A stretch of DNA of 64,000 nucleotides from Paenibacillus sp. FSL H8-0332. Lineage in GTDB: Bacteria; Bacillota; Bacilli; Paenibacillales; Paenibacillaceae. Where the stretch lies: NCBI RefSeq assembly GCF_037963835.1, contig NZ_CP150145.1, positions 2,666,001-2,730,000 of the forward strand. The letters are read 5' to 3'. Shown here piece by piece: positions 43,374 through 52,444 of the stretch (position 1 is the stretch's first letter; every line of letters starts with the position of its first letter). A model generated the notes under the pieces. It did not search any database. It was not told where the DNA came from and saw nothing but the letters and a program-made list of their open reading frames with translations. The position numbers and the translations under genes were made by a program.

Positions 43374-43531
43374 AGAGCATTTTTTGACATTTTGAAAAAA
43401 AGTCTGCAAAAACAATGAAAAACTTTCAACGAATGTTGGATTTTTCACGCGCTTTTTGATACGATAGAGAAAGCATACAGAATTCTTGAAATTTTAAGGG
43501 CTTCCACTGGAAGCTATTGGAGGATCAGGAA

Positions 43532-43603
43532 TTGGCGGAAGGCGTCAAAGCCGCGCCAGGACTGGCGTTTCAACCTTTGAAAGAAATTTTGAAAGGAAAA
43601 TGA
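43532..43603 (+). CDS. candidate 23-aa leader peptide upstream of ccpA
   Basis: In the 317-bp gap before ccpA, GGAGG (43519-43523) stands 8 nt before TTG 43532, which opens MAEGVKAAPGLAFQPLKEIL plus KGK. The frame ends at TGA 43601, 10 bp before the predicted ccpA promoter. A TTGGAT / TACGAT pair 18 bp apart (43438-43467) could drive it. It may also be chance. The rest of the gap shows no other frame. Confidence 0.35.
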   Translation: MAEGVKAAPGLAFQPLKEILKGK

Positions 43604-43613
43604 AGCGTTATCA

Positions 43614-43642
43614 TTGCACAATTGTACAAAGTGTCGTATCAT
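43614..43642 (+). promoter_or_regulatory. sigma-A promoter of ccpA
   Basis: TTGCAC (43614-43619), 17-bp spacer, TATCAT (43637-43642), 48 bp before the TTG start. Confidence 0.6.
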
Positions 43643-43690
43643 AATTTTAATTAGTCGAACGATAAAATTTATCGCAATGGAGAGAGTAAT

Positions 43691-44701
43691 TTGACGGTAA
43701 CCATTTACGATGTAGCTCGAGAAGCAGGCGTATCTATGGCTACGGTATCACGGGTTGTGAATAATAACCCCAACGTGAAGCCGCAGACCCGGAAGAAGGT
43801 TTTTGAAGCGATTGAGCGTTTGGGCTATCGTCCGAATGCGGTGGCGAGAGGTCTCGCCAGCAAGAAAACGACAACCGTAGGGGTTGTTATCCCTGATATC
43901 TCAAACTCGATTTTTGCGGAAATTGCACGCGGGATTGAAGATATTGCCAATATGTATCACTACAACATCATTCTCTGTAACGCAGACAAGCGCAAAGAGA
44001 AAGAGATTCGTGTCATTAACACACTGCTCGAGAAGCAGGTGGACGGGCTGCTGTTCATGGGCGGAACCGTTACGGAAGAGCATATTCAGGCGTTCCAGAC
44101 CTCTGCTGTGCCTATCGTGCTCTGTGCGACCCGCGATGAGAAGGGAACATATCCTTCCGTGGATATCGACCATGAGACGGCTGCCTTTGATGCAGTGAAT
44201 ACGCTTATCCGCCACGGACACCGGGAGATCGCAATGATCAGCGGTACGCTGCAGGACCCTGCGAACGGATATGCCCGGTTCCACGGCTACAAGAAGGCGC
44301 TGGAAGCGGCAGGTATCGAGTATCAGGAAGATCTGGTACGCATCGGTAACTATCGTTACGAATCCGGTGTCGAAGCCATGAAGTACTTCCTGGGTCTGAA
44401 GAAGAAGCCGACAGCTATCTTTGCTGCTACCGATGAGATGGCGATTGGTGCCATTCACAGCATTCAGGATGAAGGCCTCAAGGTGCCGGATGACTTCTCA
44501 ATTATCAGTGTAGACAACATCCGGATGGCTTCAATGGTTCGTCCACTCCTCACTACTGTAGCACAGCCGATGTATGATCTCGGTGCTGTAGCGATGAGAT
44601 TGCTGACGAAGCTAATGAAGAAGGAGACGGTTGAGAATCCGCGTGTTATTTTGCCGCATGAGACCATTCTTCGTCTGTCTGTCAACCATGTCAACAAATA
44701 A
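43691..44701 (+). CDS. ccpA: catabolite control protein A
   Basis: 336-aa LacI-family master regulator of carbon catabolite control. Residues 3-22 hold the helix-turn-helix [20 protein letters not shown], followed by hinge [12 protein letters not shown] and the corepressor domain ([37 protein letters not shown]). With HPr-Ser-P it binds cre sites. TTG 43691 with GGAGAGAG upstream. The neighbours MTAN, acuA and acsA agree with the Bacillus ccpA region. A cre-like site lies in the acuA/acsA intergenic region. Confidence 0.93.
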   Translation: MTVTIYDVAREAGVSMATVSRVVNNNPNVKPQTRKKVFEAIERLGYRPNAVARGLASKKTTTVGVVIPDISNSIFAEIARGIEDIANMYHYNIILCNADKRKEKEIRVINTLLEKQVDGLLFMGGTVTEEHIQAFQTSAVPIVLCATRDEKGTYPSVDIDHETAAFDAVNTLIRHGHREIAMISGTLQDPANGYARFHGYKKALEAAGIEYQEDLVRIGNYRYESGVEAMKYFLGLKKKPTAIFAATDEMAIGAIHSIQDEGLKVPDDFSIISVDNIRMASMVRPLLTTVAQPMYDLGAVAMRLLTKLMKKETVENPRVILPHETILRLSVNHVNK

Positions 44702-44739
44702 GATCAGTACGTTTAGCAAGTGAATATAGGTTTCTTAAG

Positions 44740-44760
44740 AAGCTCCTTCGGGAGCTTTTT
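44740..44760 (+). terminator. intrinsic terminator of ccpA
   Basis: AAGCTCC-TTCG-GGAGCTT tetraloop hairpin with T-run. Confidence 0.85.
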
Positions 44761-44795
44761 ATGTTTGCGGGCAGAAAGTTCAAGGGGGATATGAA

Positions 44796-45491
44796 ATGAG
44801 CGGAGTGCTGGGTCTGATTGGCGCAATGGATGAAGAAATCAAGCTGCTGCTGGAAGAGATGGAGAATCGGCAGACCACGGTGAAGGCCGGAATTACCTTT
44901 TATGCAGGGACAGTATTCGGGAAGGCAGCTGTAGTCAGCAAATCTGGGGTCGGGAAGGTGAATGCCGCAGTAACCACACAGATTCTGTTGGACAGCTTCG
45001 GAGTGGAAAAGGTGCTGTTCACTGGTGTGGCGGGGGCGCTGCACCCTGAGCTGAACATCGGGGATATTGTTATTTCGTCCTCCTGCATTCAGCATGACAT
45101 GGATGTTACAGCGCTCGGTTATGCCAGAGGGGTGATCCCATATCAGGAGATCTCCGCCTTCCAGGCAGATCCGCTGCTGGTGAAGCTAGCAGAAGAGGCC
45201 TGTCAAGAGCTTAGACAGAAGTCTGTGACGGGCATTGTGCTGTCCGGGGATCAATTCATTGCCAGCAGGGCGTCAGTAGCTATGCTGCGTGAGCAGCTGG
45301 ACGGGGCCTGTGCAGAGATGGAGGGTGCGGCGGTCGCCCAAGTCTGCCATATGAACGGGATACCTTTTGTAATCGTACGTTCAATGTCAGACAAAGCAGA
45401 CGGCTCAGCACATGTGAATTACAGTGAGTTCACCGTAACGGCCTCACAGCATTCGCATGCCATTCTGGAGCATATGCTTAAGGCTATGTAA
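44796..45491 (+). CDS. mtnN: 5'-methylthioadenosine/S-adenosylhomocysteine nucleosidase
   Basis: 231-aa enzyme that removes adenine from methylthioadenosine and S-adenosylhomocysteine, feeding methionine salvage and autoinducer-2 precursor formation. Features: IGAMDEEIKLLLEEM, SGVGKVNAAVTTQILLDSF, GVAGALHPELNIGDIVIS, and the catalytic region CAEMEGAAVAQVC then RSMSDKADGSA (with the active Asp). GGGGG precedes ATG 44796. Lies just after the ccpA terminator. Confidence 0.92.
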   Translation: MSGVLGLIGAMDEEIKLLLEEMENRQTTVKAGITFYAGTVFGKAAVVSKSGVGKVNAAVTTQILLDSFGVEKVLFTGVAGALHPELNIGDIVISSSCIQHDMDVTALGYARGVIPYQEISAFQADPLLVKLAEEACQELRQKSVTGIVLSGDQFIASRASVAMLREQLDGACAEMEGAAVAQVCHMNGIPFVIVRSMSDKADGSAHVNYSEFTVTASQHSHAILEHMLKAM

Positions 45492-45512
45492 CCTGCAGGC
45501 AGGCCGCCTGAA

Positions 45513-46145
45513 TTAATACATAAACCGCTGTCTGAAGCGAACCCGGTCGAAGGTCTCACGGGAGGACAGCGGTACTTCCTGGCCCATGCGGACCATTAGG
45601 CAATTGGCCGGATGCGAGCAGATCTCCGGATCATCGGTGGCATACCACACCATATCTACCGTCTTCATCAGCTTCTCCATCATCTGGCGGTACTCCCATA
45701 CACTAAGGCCGCTTCCCTTGAGGTCCCAGTGCCAATAATATTCGGTTGTGAATACGATGCAGTTCTCCAGCTGTCCCTCTTCAAAAGCGCTTGAAACCAG
45801 CAGCTTCGCAAGGCCGCACCCGCGATACTCGTCAGCCACTTCGATAGCTCCCAGCTCAACCAGATCCTCCATCCCGCCCTGAGACCATAACTCCAGTTCA
45901 TCCGGATAATGAAAAGTGACATAGCCCACGATAACGTCTGAGACCACTGCTGCCAGGATGCGTCCTTCAGGTAAGCCAGATATCTCTATCAAGGCTTCAA
46001 GCTGCTCCTGCGGCTTACGGAAGGCGTCCAGATCGCGGTGCATGCTTAAGGTCTGAAGCGTTTCGGCTGATAAGGGGCCACCGATAGATATAAGCCGGCC
46101 TTGATGCTCTATGGTATGGGATACTGGGATTTTATGATGCTCCAT
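45513..46145 (-). CDS. acuA: acetoin-utilisation acetyltransferase AcuA
   Basis: 210-aa GNAT protein that acetylates and inactivates AcsA. Diagnostic stretches shared with B. subtilis AcuA are LEALIEISGLPEGRILAAV, VGYVTFHYPDELELWSQGG, MEDLVELGAIEVADEYRGCG and TTEYYWHWDLKG. Divergent from acsA, as in B. subtilis; acuB and acuC are not adjacent. ATG 46145 has GGAGGG 11 nt upstream. The cre-like box at 46180 falls within the likely promoter, suggesting CcpA repression. Confidence 0.93.
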   Translation of the reverse strand: MEHHKIPVSHTIEHQGRLISIGGPLSAETLQTLSMHRDLDAFRKPQEQLEALIEISGLPEGRILAAVVSDVIVGYVTFHYPDELELWSQGGMEDLVELGAIEVADEYRGCGLAKLLVSSAFEEGQLENCIVFTTEYYWHWDLKGSGLSVWEYRQMMEKLMKTVDMVWYATDDPEICSHPANCLMVRMGQEVPLSSRETFDRVRFRQRFMY

Positions 46146-46179
46146 TCTTGGGCTCCCTCCGGTTCACTATAATATGGAA

Positions 46180-46193
46180 TGTAACCGCTTCCT
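46180..46193. promoter_or_regulatory. cre-like box in acuA/acsA intergenic region
   Basis: TGTAACCGCTTCCT matches the cre consensus TGWAANCGNTNWCA at 12 of 14 positions. It lies 35 bp upstream of the acuA start and 112 bp from acsA. In B. subtilis both genes are CcpA targets. Confidence 0.55.
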
Positions 46194-46304
46194 GTGATAT
46201 ACTGATTCCGACACGGAATATTCACATTTAGAGTGTTGACGAAATTAAGAGAATTAGAGGGTACCCTTAAAGCTTAAAGCAAACCAGTAGGGGAGGCAAG
46301 AGTA

Positions 46305-48029
46305 ATGGGGCAAGTTCAAGGCGAAATTTTGCCGGGCCGGGTGCAGCACTCGAATATGGAGGACTATTCCCGGGCAGTTGACGAATTCCGGTGGGAGGAT
46401 GTCGAGCGCAGCTTCTCCTGGCATGGGACCGGCAAGGTGAATATGGCACATGAAGCTATAGACCGTCATGTCGAGGAGGGGCGAGGGGCTGCTACGGCGC
46501 TGATCTACAGCGATGCGGTGCGTGAGGAGCGGTACACCTTCGCCGACTTACGGGAACGGTCGAATAAGTTCGGTAATGTACTACGCAAATATGGAATCGG
46601 CAAAGGCGACCGGGTGTTCATCTTCATGCCGCGTACCCCGGAGCTGTATTTCAGCCTGCTTGGCATTCTGAAGACGGGAGCAGTGGCAGGTCCGCTGTTC
46701 GAGGCATTCATGGAGACGGCGGTCAAGGACCGTCTGGAGGATAGCGGAGCGGTAGCGCTGGTGACTACCCCGGAGCTGCTGCACCGGGTGAAGCGGGAGC
46801 AGCTCCCAGGACTGCGCCACATCTTTGTAGTCGGAGCCTCTGCTGCTGAGGATTCCGGGCTGCTGAGCTATGAAACGGAAATGGCTGAAGCCTCCGCTGA
46901 GCTGGAACCGGAATGGCTGAGCCTGGAGGATGGTCTGATCATGCATTATACCTCCGGCTCCACCGGGAAGCCCAAAGGCATCTACCATGTGCAGAGAGCC
47001 ATGATCCAGCACTATTATACAGGCAAGGTAGTCCTGGACCTGCGACCGGACGATGTGTACTGGTGCACGGCCGATCCGGGTTGGGTGACCGGAACCTCTT
47101 ATGGGATCTTTGCCCCCTGGCTGAATGGAGTAGCCAATGTGGTCCGGGGAGGCCGCTTCAGTCCACTGGACTGGTATAAGACGATCGAACGCTTCGGGGT
47201 GACGGTATGGTACAGTGCGCCTACGGCTTTCCGGATGCTGATGGGGGCTGGCAAGGAGACGCTGGAGGGGATCGATCTCAGCAGTCTGCGCCATGTGTTG
47301 TCTGTCGGCGAGCCGCTGAACCCGGAGGTCGTACGCTGGGGCGACAAAATCTATCAGCAGCGGATTCATGATACGTGGTGGATGACCGAGACGGGGGCGC
47401 AGCTCATCTGCAACTACCCGGGAATGGACATCAAGCCCGGCTCCATGGGCCGGCCGCTGCCGGGGATTGAAGCGGCTATCCTGGATGACCACGGCAACAT
47501 GCTGCCGCCGTATTCCATGGGCAATCTGGCCATCCGCACCCCCTGGCCGTCCATGATGGGCCAGGTGTGGAATAACCAGGCTAAATACGATGAATACTTC
47601 CGAATTCCCGGATGGTATATCTCGGGGGATTCGGCGTACATGGATGAAGACGGCTATTTCTGGTTTCAGGGCCGGATTGATGATGTAATCAATTCCTCCG
47701 GGGAGCGGATTGGACCCTTCGAGGTCGAGAGCAAGCTGGTGGAGCACCCGGCTGTCGCGGAGGCTGGGGTAATCGGCAAGCCGGATGTCATGCGTGGTGA
47801 GATTATCAAGGCCTTCATCTCACTGCGTGACGGATATAGTCCGACCGCTGAGCTGAAGGAAGAGATCGCGGCATTTGTCAAAGCGGGCCTGTCTGCCCAT
47901 GCTGCACCGCGTGAAATCGAGTTCAAGGATAAGCTGCCCAAGACCCGGTCCGGCAAAATTATGCGCCGTGTACTGAAGGCCTGGGAGCTGCATCTTCCGG
48001 CAGGCGATTTGTCTACCATCGAAGACTAG
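46305..48029 (+). CDS. acsA: acetyl-CoA synthetase
   Basis: 574-aa AMP-forming ligase that activates acetate to acetyl-CoA through acetyl-AMP. P-loop YTSGSTGKPKG (about residue 215), adenylate motifs DTWWMTETGAQ (about 357) and YISGDSAYMDEDGYFW, hinge RIDDVINSSGERIG, and PKTRSGKIMRR with Lys551, the residue acetylated by AcuA (Lys549 in B. subtilis). ATG 46305 is 7 nt after GGGGAGG. Gene length is normal for Bacillus-type AcsA. A bidirectional terminator follows. Confidence 0.95.
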   Translation: MGQVQGEILPGRVQHSNMEDYSRAVDEFRWEDVERSFSWHGTGKVNMAHEAIDRHVEEGRGAATALIYSDAVREERYTFADLRERSNKFGNVLRKYGIGKGDRVFIFMPRTPELYFSLLGILKTGAVAGPLFEAFMETAVKDRLEDSGAVALVTTPELLHRVKREQLPGLRHIFVVGASAAEDSGLLSYETEMAEASAELEPEWLSLEDGLIMHYTSGSTGKPKGIYHVQRAMIQHYYTGKVVLDLRPDDVYWCTADPGWVTGTSYGIFAPWLNGVANVVRGGRFSPLDWYKTIERFGVTVWYSAPTAFRMLMGAGKETLEGIDLSSLRHVLSVGEPLNPEVVRWGDKIYQQRIHDTWWMTETGAQLICNYPGMDIKPGSMGRPLPGIEAAILDDHGNMLPPYSMGNLAIRTPWPSMMGQVWNNQAKYDEYFRIPGWYISGDSAYMDEDGYFWFQGRIDDVINSSGERIGPFEVESKLVEHPAVAEAGVIGKPDVMRGEIIKAFISLRDGYSPTAELKEEIAAFVKAGLSAHAAPREIEFKDKLPKTRSGKIMRRVLKAWELHLPAGDLSTIED

Positions 48030-48052
48030 GCAGATCTGGAGTGCAATCCATT

Positions 48053-48091
48053 AAAAAAGCCCGTTCCCCTTATCCCGGGGAACGGGCTTTT
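48053..48091. terminator. bidirectional terminator
   Basis: AAAAGCCCGTTCCCC / GGGGAACGGGCTTTT between convergent acsA and the PBP gene. Confidence 0.85.
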
Positions 48092-48121
48092 GAAGCTTAT
48101 ACTGAAGTCTGCCTGGTGAGC

Positions 48122-51100
48122 TTAACGTCCTGTATTGCCTGCTGCGTTAGTAGAGGTAGTACCACCGGCATTCCCGCTGGTACTGCCTGAAGGCTTCCCA
48201 GTGGTATTCCTGCTACCATTGCCTGCGGGCTTCCCACCGGTATTACCTGTAGCATTCCCTCCGCTGTTTCCGCCGGCTGCATTGGTACCGCCTGACGGAG
48301 TAGAATCATCAACGGCAGGCGGCTGAATAATGATCATGCCAGGATCTTCCGTACTGTCCGGGATGATTCCGGCGTCCGGTGTCGGCTCTGCCTCCGGCGT
48401 CTGTTCCGGAGTTGGTGTAGGCTCCGGTGTAGGCTTAATTCCGCCACCCACACTGCCGGAAGCAGTCTCATGTCCGGCTACGTCCACGGCAGCCACATAG
48501 AAGGTAGCGTTGGCGCCAGCCGGAGTTCCCGGCTTGAAGACGGTGCTCTCTCCAGCAGAGAGGACGGCCTGCTTCTGGAAAGATCCGCCGTTCAGGGAAC
48601 GGTAGAGGCGGTAACCGACAACATCCGGAGAACCGCTTGGAGTGAAGGTAACTACAGCCTTGCCAGTACTGTAGGAGACTATAACTTCTCCGGGAGCACT
48701 TGGCCCGTTGCCGTCATCCACGCGCGGATCGACCTCGGACGGGTAGTCTGTTTTGGCATCCTGCGGCATGTAGTACGATAGTGACTCATGTGACTTCATC
48801 GCCGGGAAGGCGGCAAGCAGCTCTTTGACCAGCTCCTGAATCGGCTTCTCGCGCTTGACTACGATCTTCTCCTTCAAGAAATCTTCAGGAGTTCCTTCCA
48901 GAGGGATGTAGTTCACCCCGTTATAAGTGATGTATCTGGCATTGGAAATGCCGTCGTCGCTCTCCTTAGGAACAAATTTCGCGTTGAACAGATCCGTTGT
49001 GAATCTGTCCGTCAGCTTGGAAGGCTTCTTGCCGCTGTATGCCGAGACGGTCGCCTTGACGATACCCTCCGGCTGGGCGAATTCTTTCGTGGTGAACAGC
49101 TCGGGACGTTTGTCAATCACTGTATTCATTACCTTGGCCCACAGAGTCTGCGCCTGACGCTTCTGCGTATCCCCCTGAAGGGTATTGACCTGCTCTTTGT
49201 AGCCCACCCAAATTCCAAGGGTGACATCCGGAGAATAGCCCATGAACCAGACATCTCCGTAGTTCTGGGTAGAGCCGGTTTTACCGACAATCGGCACTTC
49301 CTTGAAATGCTTGTAGTTCCTCTTCACTGTAGTTGCTGTTCCGTCCGTTATTACGGTACGCAGCATATCCGTCATCAGATAAGCGGTCTGCTTGGAGAAG
49401 ACCTGCTCCGGATTCACTTTATGCTGATAGACGATTTTGCCTTGATAGTCAACGATCTTATCGATCATGTATGCATCATTGAAGGCACCCTGGTTGCCGA
49501 TAGAGGAGTAGGCATTGGTCAGTTCCTCCACCGACACCCCGTATCGCAGACCTCCGATAACCCCGGTCTGTGCGTTGTAGTCGTTATCCTGAATGGTGGT
49601 AATCCCCAGCTTCTTGGAGAAGGTCCAGGCCTTCTCGATGCCTACCTTATCATTGAAGAGCTTCAAGGCGGGCAGGTTCAGGGACTTGTTCAGGGCATAA
49701 CGTGCAGTAACCAGACCCTGATAGCGGTTGTTGGCATTCTTCGGAATATGGTAGCCCTTGCCCCCGTCCTTCATGACAATCGGCGCATCATCGAGAATGC
49801 CGGCAGGCTGAATGAGCCCTGCATCCAGTGCAGGCAGGTACGCTGCTATCGGCTTCATGGTAGAGCCGGGCTGGCGGATCATTTGGGTAGCGTAGTTCAT
49901 TTGCTCGATGTTGAAGTCGCGTCCTTCGATCATGCCGAGGATCGCTCCGGTCTTATTGTTAATCATAATGCCGGCCGTCTGTTCCTTGCCTCTGGCCTTA
50001 CTGTCCTTCGTGAAGTTACTGCTGTCTTCGGAGATGGTGTGCATGGCACTGTACACTTTCTTATCAATGGTAGTGTACACCCGGTAGCCGCCGGTCATTA
50101 GCTGCTGGCGGGCTTCCTCCAGAAGCTGAGCAGAATTGGATGTGCTGGCAGTATTGCTGGCGGCGTTCTCTTCCTTCAGCTTGAGCAGGATTTCAGACGC
50201 CTTGCGTTCAGTCTCCATCATAAGATAAGGGAAGGTGGCATAAGCCTTCTTCGTATGTGGAGCAAGGGAGCCCTTGATGTCGAAGAGCAGGGCTTCGTCG
50301 TACTGGGAGGTGGTAATCTTGTTCTCCTCCAGCATCCGCCGCAGCACGAGCCGCTGACGGTCCATCGCCCGTCCGAAGGCCGTCTCGTTGAATTCGCCCA
50401 CACCATTGAACGCGGAGTACTTAGAAGGGAGCTGAGGCAGGCCCGCGAGGTATGCCGCTTGGGCCACGTTCAGCTTCTCCAGATCATTAATGCCGAAGAT
50501 GCCCTTGGCGGCAGCCTTGATGCCGAATACATTATAGCCGTTGGAACCGTTCCCGAAAGGAACCTTGTTTAAATAAGCCGTTAATATCTCCTGCTTGGAC
50601 AAGAAACGCTCCAGCCGCAGTGACAGCAGGATTTCCTTCACCTTACGGTCTTCCGTACGATCCAGGTTCAGGAACACGCGCCGTGCAAGCTGCTGGGTAA
50701 GAGTGCTTCCCCCGGTCTGAGTGGATTCATTCAGCACCTTTTGCTTGACGGCCCGCAGGGTGCCACTGAAATCCACCCCTTTATGATTGTAGAAATTATT
50801 GTCCTCTATAGCGAGAACGGCATCAATCACTAGCTGTGGAATATCGTTGAATTCAATAAGTCTGCGGTCTTCTTCCGTGCGGAGCTGGCCGATCGGCTGT
50901 CCGTCACTGAAATAGGCAAAGCCAGTAATGGCGTTCAGCCCAACCTGCTGCTGGATTAGTTCTTCGGGCCGGACCGGGTCGTCCTTCACTATGGAAGTGA
51001 CGTAGCCTGCTACGGCGCCGCCGGCAAACAGGCAGCCGAGTATACCGAGTATGAACATCCACTTCACAACTGAACCGAACCTGCGGAGCCAGGATCTGCG

Positions 51101-51145
51101 CGGTGGACGCTGTTTTGCGGTCTTCTTTTTCTTCTCCTCAACCAT
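48122..51145 (-). CDS. class A penicillin-binding protein (PBP1A) with FN3 and repeat tail
   Basis: 1007-aa bifunctional peptidoglycan synthase. Basic cytoplasmic tail (KKKKTAKQRPPRRSWLRRF), one membrane segment at about 28-50, GT51 glycosyltransferase domain (AIEDNNFYNHKGVDFSG with catalytic Glu, about 115; TQQLARRVFLN) and a transpeptidase domain with Ser428 in GSTMKPI, then KTGSTQNYGDVWFMG. A fibronectin type III domain (APGEVIVSYSTGKAVVTFTP, about 765-850) and a Pro-Thr-Glu linker lead to a 60-residue Gly/Asn/Thr tail. ATG 51145 follows AAAGGAGG; the longer frame from 51238 lacks a site. The tail may anchor or span the wall. Confidence 0.92.
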   Translation of the reverse strand: MVEEKKKKTAKQRPPRRSWLRRFGSVVKWMFILGILGCLFAGGAVAGYVTSIVKDDPVRPEELIQQQVGLNAITGFAYFSDGQPIGQLRTEEDRRLIEFNDIPQLVIDAVLAIEDNNFYNHKGVDFSGTLRAVKQKVLNESTQTGGSTLTQQLARRVFLNLDRTEDRKVKEILLSLRLERFLSKQEILTAYLNKVPFGNGSNGYNVFGIKAAAKGIFGINDLEKLNVAQAAYLAGLPQLPSKYSAFNGVGEFNETAFGRAMDRQRLVLRRMLEENKITTSQYDEALLFDIKGSLAPHTKKAYATFPYLMMETERKASEILLKLKEENAASNTASTSNSAQLLEEARQQLMTGGYRVYTTIDKKVYSAMHTISEDSSNFTKDSKARGKEQTAGIMINNKTGAILGMIEGRDFNIEQMNYATQMIRQPGSTMKPIAAYLPALDAGLIQPAGILDDAPIVMKDGGKGYHIPKNANNRYQGLVTARYALNKSLNLPALKLFNDKVGIEKAWTFSKKLGITTIQDNDYNAQTGVIGGLRYGVSVEELTNAYSSIGNQGAFNDAYMIDKIVDYQGKIVYQHKVNPEQVFSKQTAYLMTDMLRTVITDGTATTVKRNYKHFKEVPIVGKTGSTQNYGDVWFMGYSPDVTLGIWVGYKEQVNTLQGDTQKRQAQTLWAKVMNTVIDKRPELFTTKEFAQPEGIVKATVSAYSGKKPSKLTDRFTTDLFNAKFVPKESDDGISNARYITYNGVNYIPLEGTPEDFLKEKIVVKREKPIQELVKELLAAFPAMKSHESLSYYMPQDAKTDYPSEVDPRVDDGNGPSAPGEVIVSYSTGKAVVTFTPSGSPDVVGYRLYRSLNGGSFQKQAVLSAGESTVFKPGTPAGANATFYVAAVDVAGHETASGSVGGGIKPTPEPTPTPEQTPEAEPTPDAGIIPDSTEDPGMIIIQPPAVDDSTPSGGTNAAGGNSGGNATGNTGGKPAGNGSRNTTGKPSGSTSGNAGGTTSTNAAGNTGR

Positions 51146-51311
51146 CGACGATAATCCTCCTTTTAACGGAACTATTATAGCACAATTTGGCGATTTTGAA
51201 TGCGCTTCTGCCGGAGAGGATTTATAAAATAACCCCACAAAGTGGGGACTTCAGCTTCGATGATGACTCAGATACATTGCGGGGGCCCCAAAACATATAA
51301 AATCTTACCAT

Positions 51312-51345
51312 AAAAAAAGCTCCCGGATAGAAATCCGGGAGCTTT
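51312..51345 (-). terminator. intrinsic terminator of rpsD
   Basis: AAAGCTCCCGGAT / ATCCGGGAGCTTT hairpin with a seven-T run on the minus strand. Confidence 0.85.
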
Positions 51346-51370
51346 GATCAGATTCCGCTGTAAGCGAATC

Positions 51371-51970
51371 TTAACGGTTGTAGAATTCGACGATTTGCTT
51401 CTCATCGATATCCTGGGACAGCTCGGCACGTTCTGGTAAACGAAGGAATTTACCTTCGAATGATCCGTCAGCATATTCCAGGTAGCCTGGAAGGTGGGAG
51501 CGGTTGTCGAGAGCTTCTTTGATAGAAGTCATAGTGCGGCTTCTTTCGCGGAGTCCGATAACGTCGCCAATGCTTACACGGTAAGAAGCGATGTCGACTT
51601 TTTTACCGTTAACGGTTACGTGGCCGTGGGATACCAGCTGGCGTGAACCTGCACGGGAGTTAGCGAATCCAAGACGGTAAACCAGGTTGTCCAGGCGGCT
51701 TTCGAGCAGGAACATGAAGTTTTCGCCCGCAATACCCTGAAGCTTTTGTGCCTTAGTGAAAAGAGTTTTAAACTGCTTTTCGCCTAGGCCGTACATGTGA
51801 CGCAGCTTTTGCTTTTCCATAAGCTGCATGCCGTAGTTACTAATTTTTCTGCGTTGGTTAGCGCCGTGCTGTCCTGGTGGGAAAGGGCGTTTCAGGTCTT
51901 TGCCTGTACCGCTAAGGGAAATGCCCAGACGGCGGCTGAGTTTGAATTTAGGTCCGGTGTAACGTGCCAT
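51371..51970 (-). CDS. rpsD: 30S ribosomal protein S4
   Basis: 199-aa primary 16S rRNA-binding protein of the small subunit. [20 protein letters not shown], the S4 RNA-binding domain [20 protein letters not shown] (about 92-111) and [20 protein letters not shown] are typical. The N-terminus lacks a Cys zinc cluster (C-minus form). AAAAGGAG precedes ATG 51970. Monocistronic with its own promoter and a long leader, as in Bacillus, where S4 represses its own synthesis. Confidence 0.97.
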   Translation of the reverse strand: MARYTGPKFKLSRRLGISLSGTGKDLKRPFPPGQHGANQRRKISNYGMQLMEKQKLRHMYGLGEKQFKTLFTKAQKLQGIAGENFMFLLESRLDNLVYRLGFANSRAGSRQLVSHGHVTVNGKKVDIASYRVSIGDVIGLRERSRTMTSIKEALDNRSHLPGYLEYADGSFEGKFLRLPERAELSQDIDEKQIVEFYNR

Positions 51971-52160
51971 ATTATAGTAGACTCCTTTTAATTAAAAAAA
52001 TGTAGTGTAGGGCCTATTTGCGCCGCAATTCGTATCCGTGAAAGCGTTAAATGGTTCCACACTGCCGAGGGAAGTTCAGCCGCTGCCCTGACAGTAACGA
52101 AATGCGTAGAGGGTGACACAACGTTACGCCCAATAAGACTTGTTACAGTCTTGTTCATCA
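51971..52160 (-). promoter_or_regulatory. rpsD 5' leader, candidate S4 autoregulatory RNA
   Basis: About 185 nt separate the promoter from ATG 51970 and contain no frame. On the minus strand several pairings are visible, for example GTAACG (near 52125) with CGTTAC (near 52098). B. subtilis rpsD is controlled by S4 binding to its leader; the same mechanism is inferred here from length and structure, not from a verified consensus. Confidence 0.55.
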
Positions 52161-52166
52161 ATAAAT

Positions 52167-52194
52167 ATTATATGAAAATGACAGTCAAAGTCAA
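52167..52194 (-). promoter_or_regulatory. sigma-A promoter of rpsD
   Basis: On the minus strand TTGACT (52194-52189), 16-bp spacer, TATAAT (52172-52167). A second TTGACT directly follows the first. Confidence 0.75.
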
Positions 52195-52199
52195 GCGCA

Positions 52200-52444
52200 A
52201 CTTAAAAGAGTTTTTGTCTATCTTTGTCGTTAGTTCTTTGGTCCTAAAAAAAATCCCGGTTTTGCGGAAAATATAATGCAATACCTAAAGAAAGGGAGTA
52301 AAATATAACTAATTGGATGTTATCGGAAAACTGTAATTTCAAATATCCTTACTATACTTATGCTGGATTGGTAATGTCTCTACTATAGAATTAGGGGGCG
52401 TGTTCCGGTCTGGCCTGATTGAAGATGCAAAGGAGGTCCTCTTT
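52200..52444. other. intergenic stretch before the GGDEF gene
   Basis: AT-rich, with no gene. It includes a TACTATACTT patch near 52350 and TATAGAATT near 52385 that may hold the promoter of the downstream gene. A GTG at 52400 opens the same frame as the GGDEF gene but its AGGGGGC is only 1-2 nt away. Confidence 0.4.
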
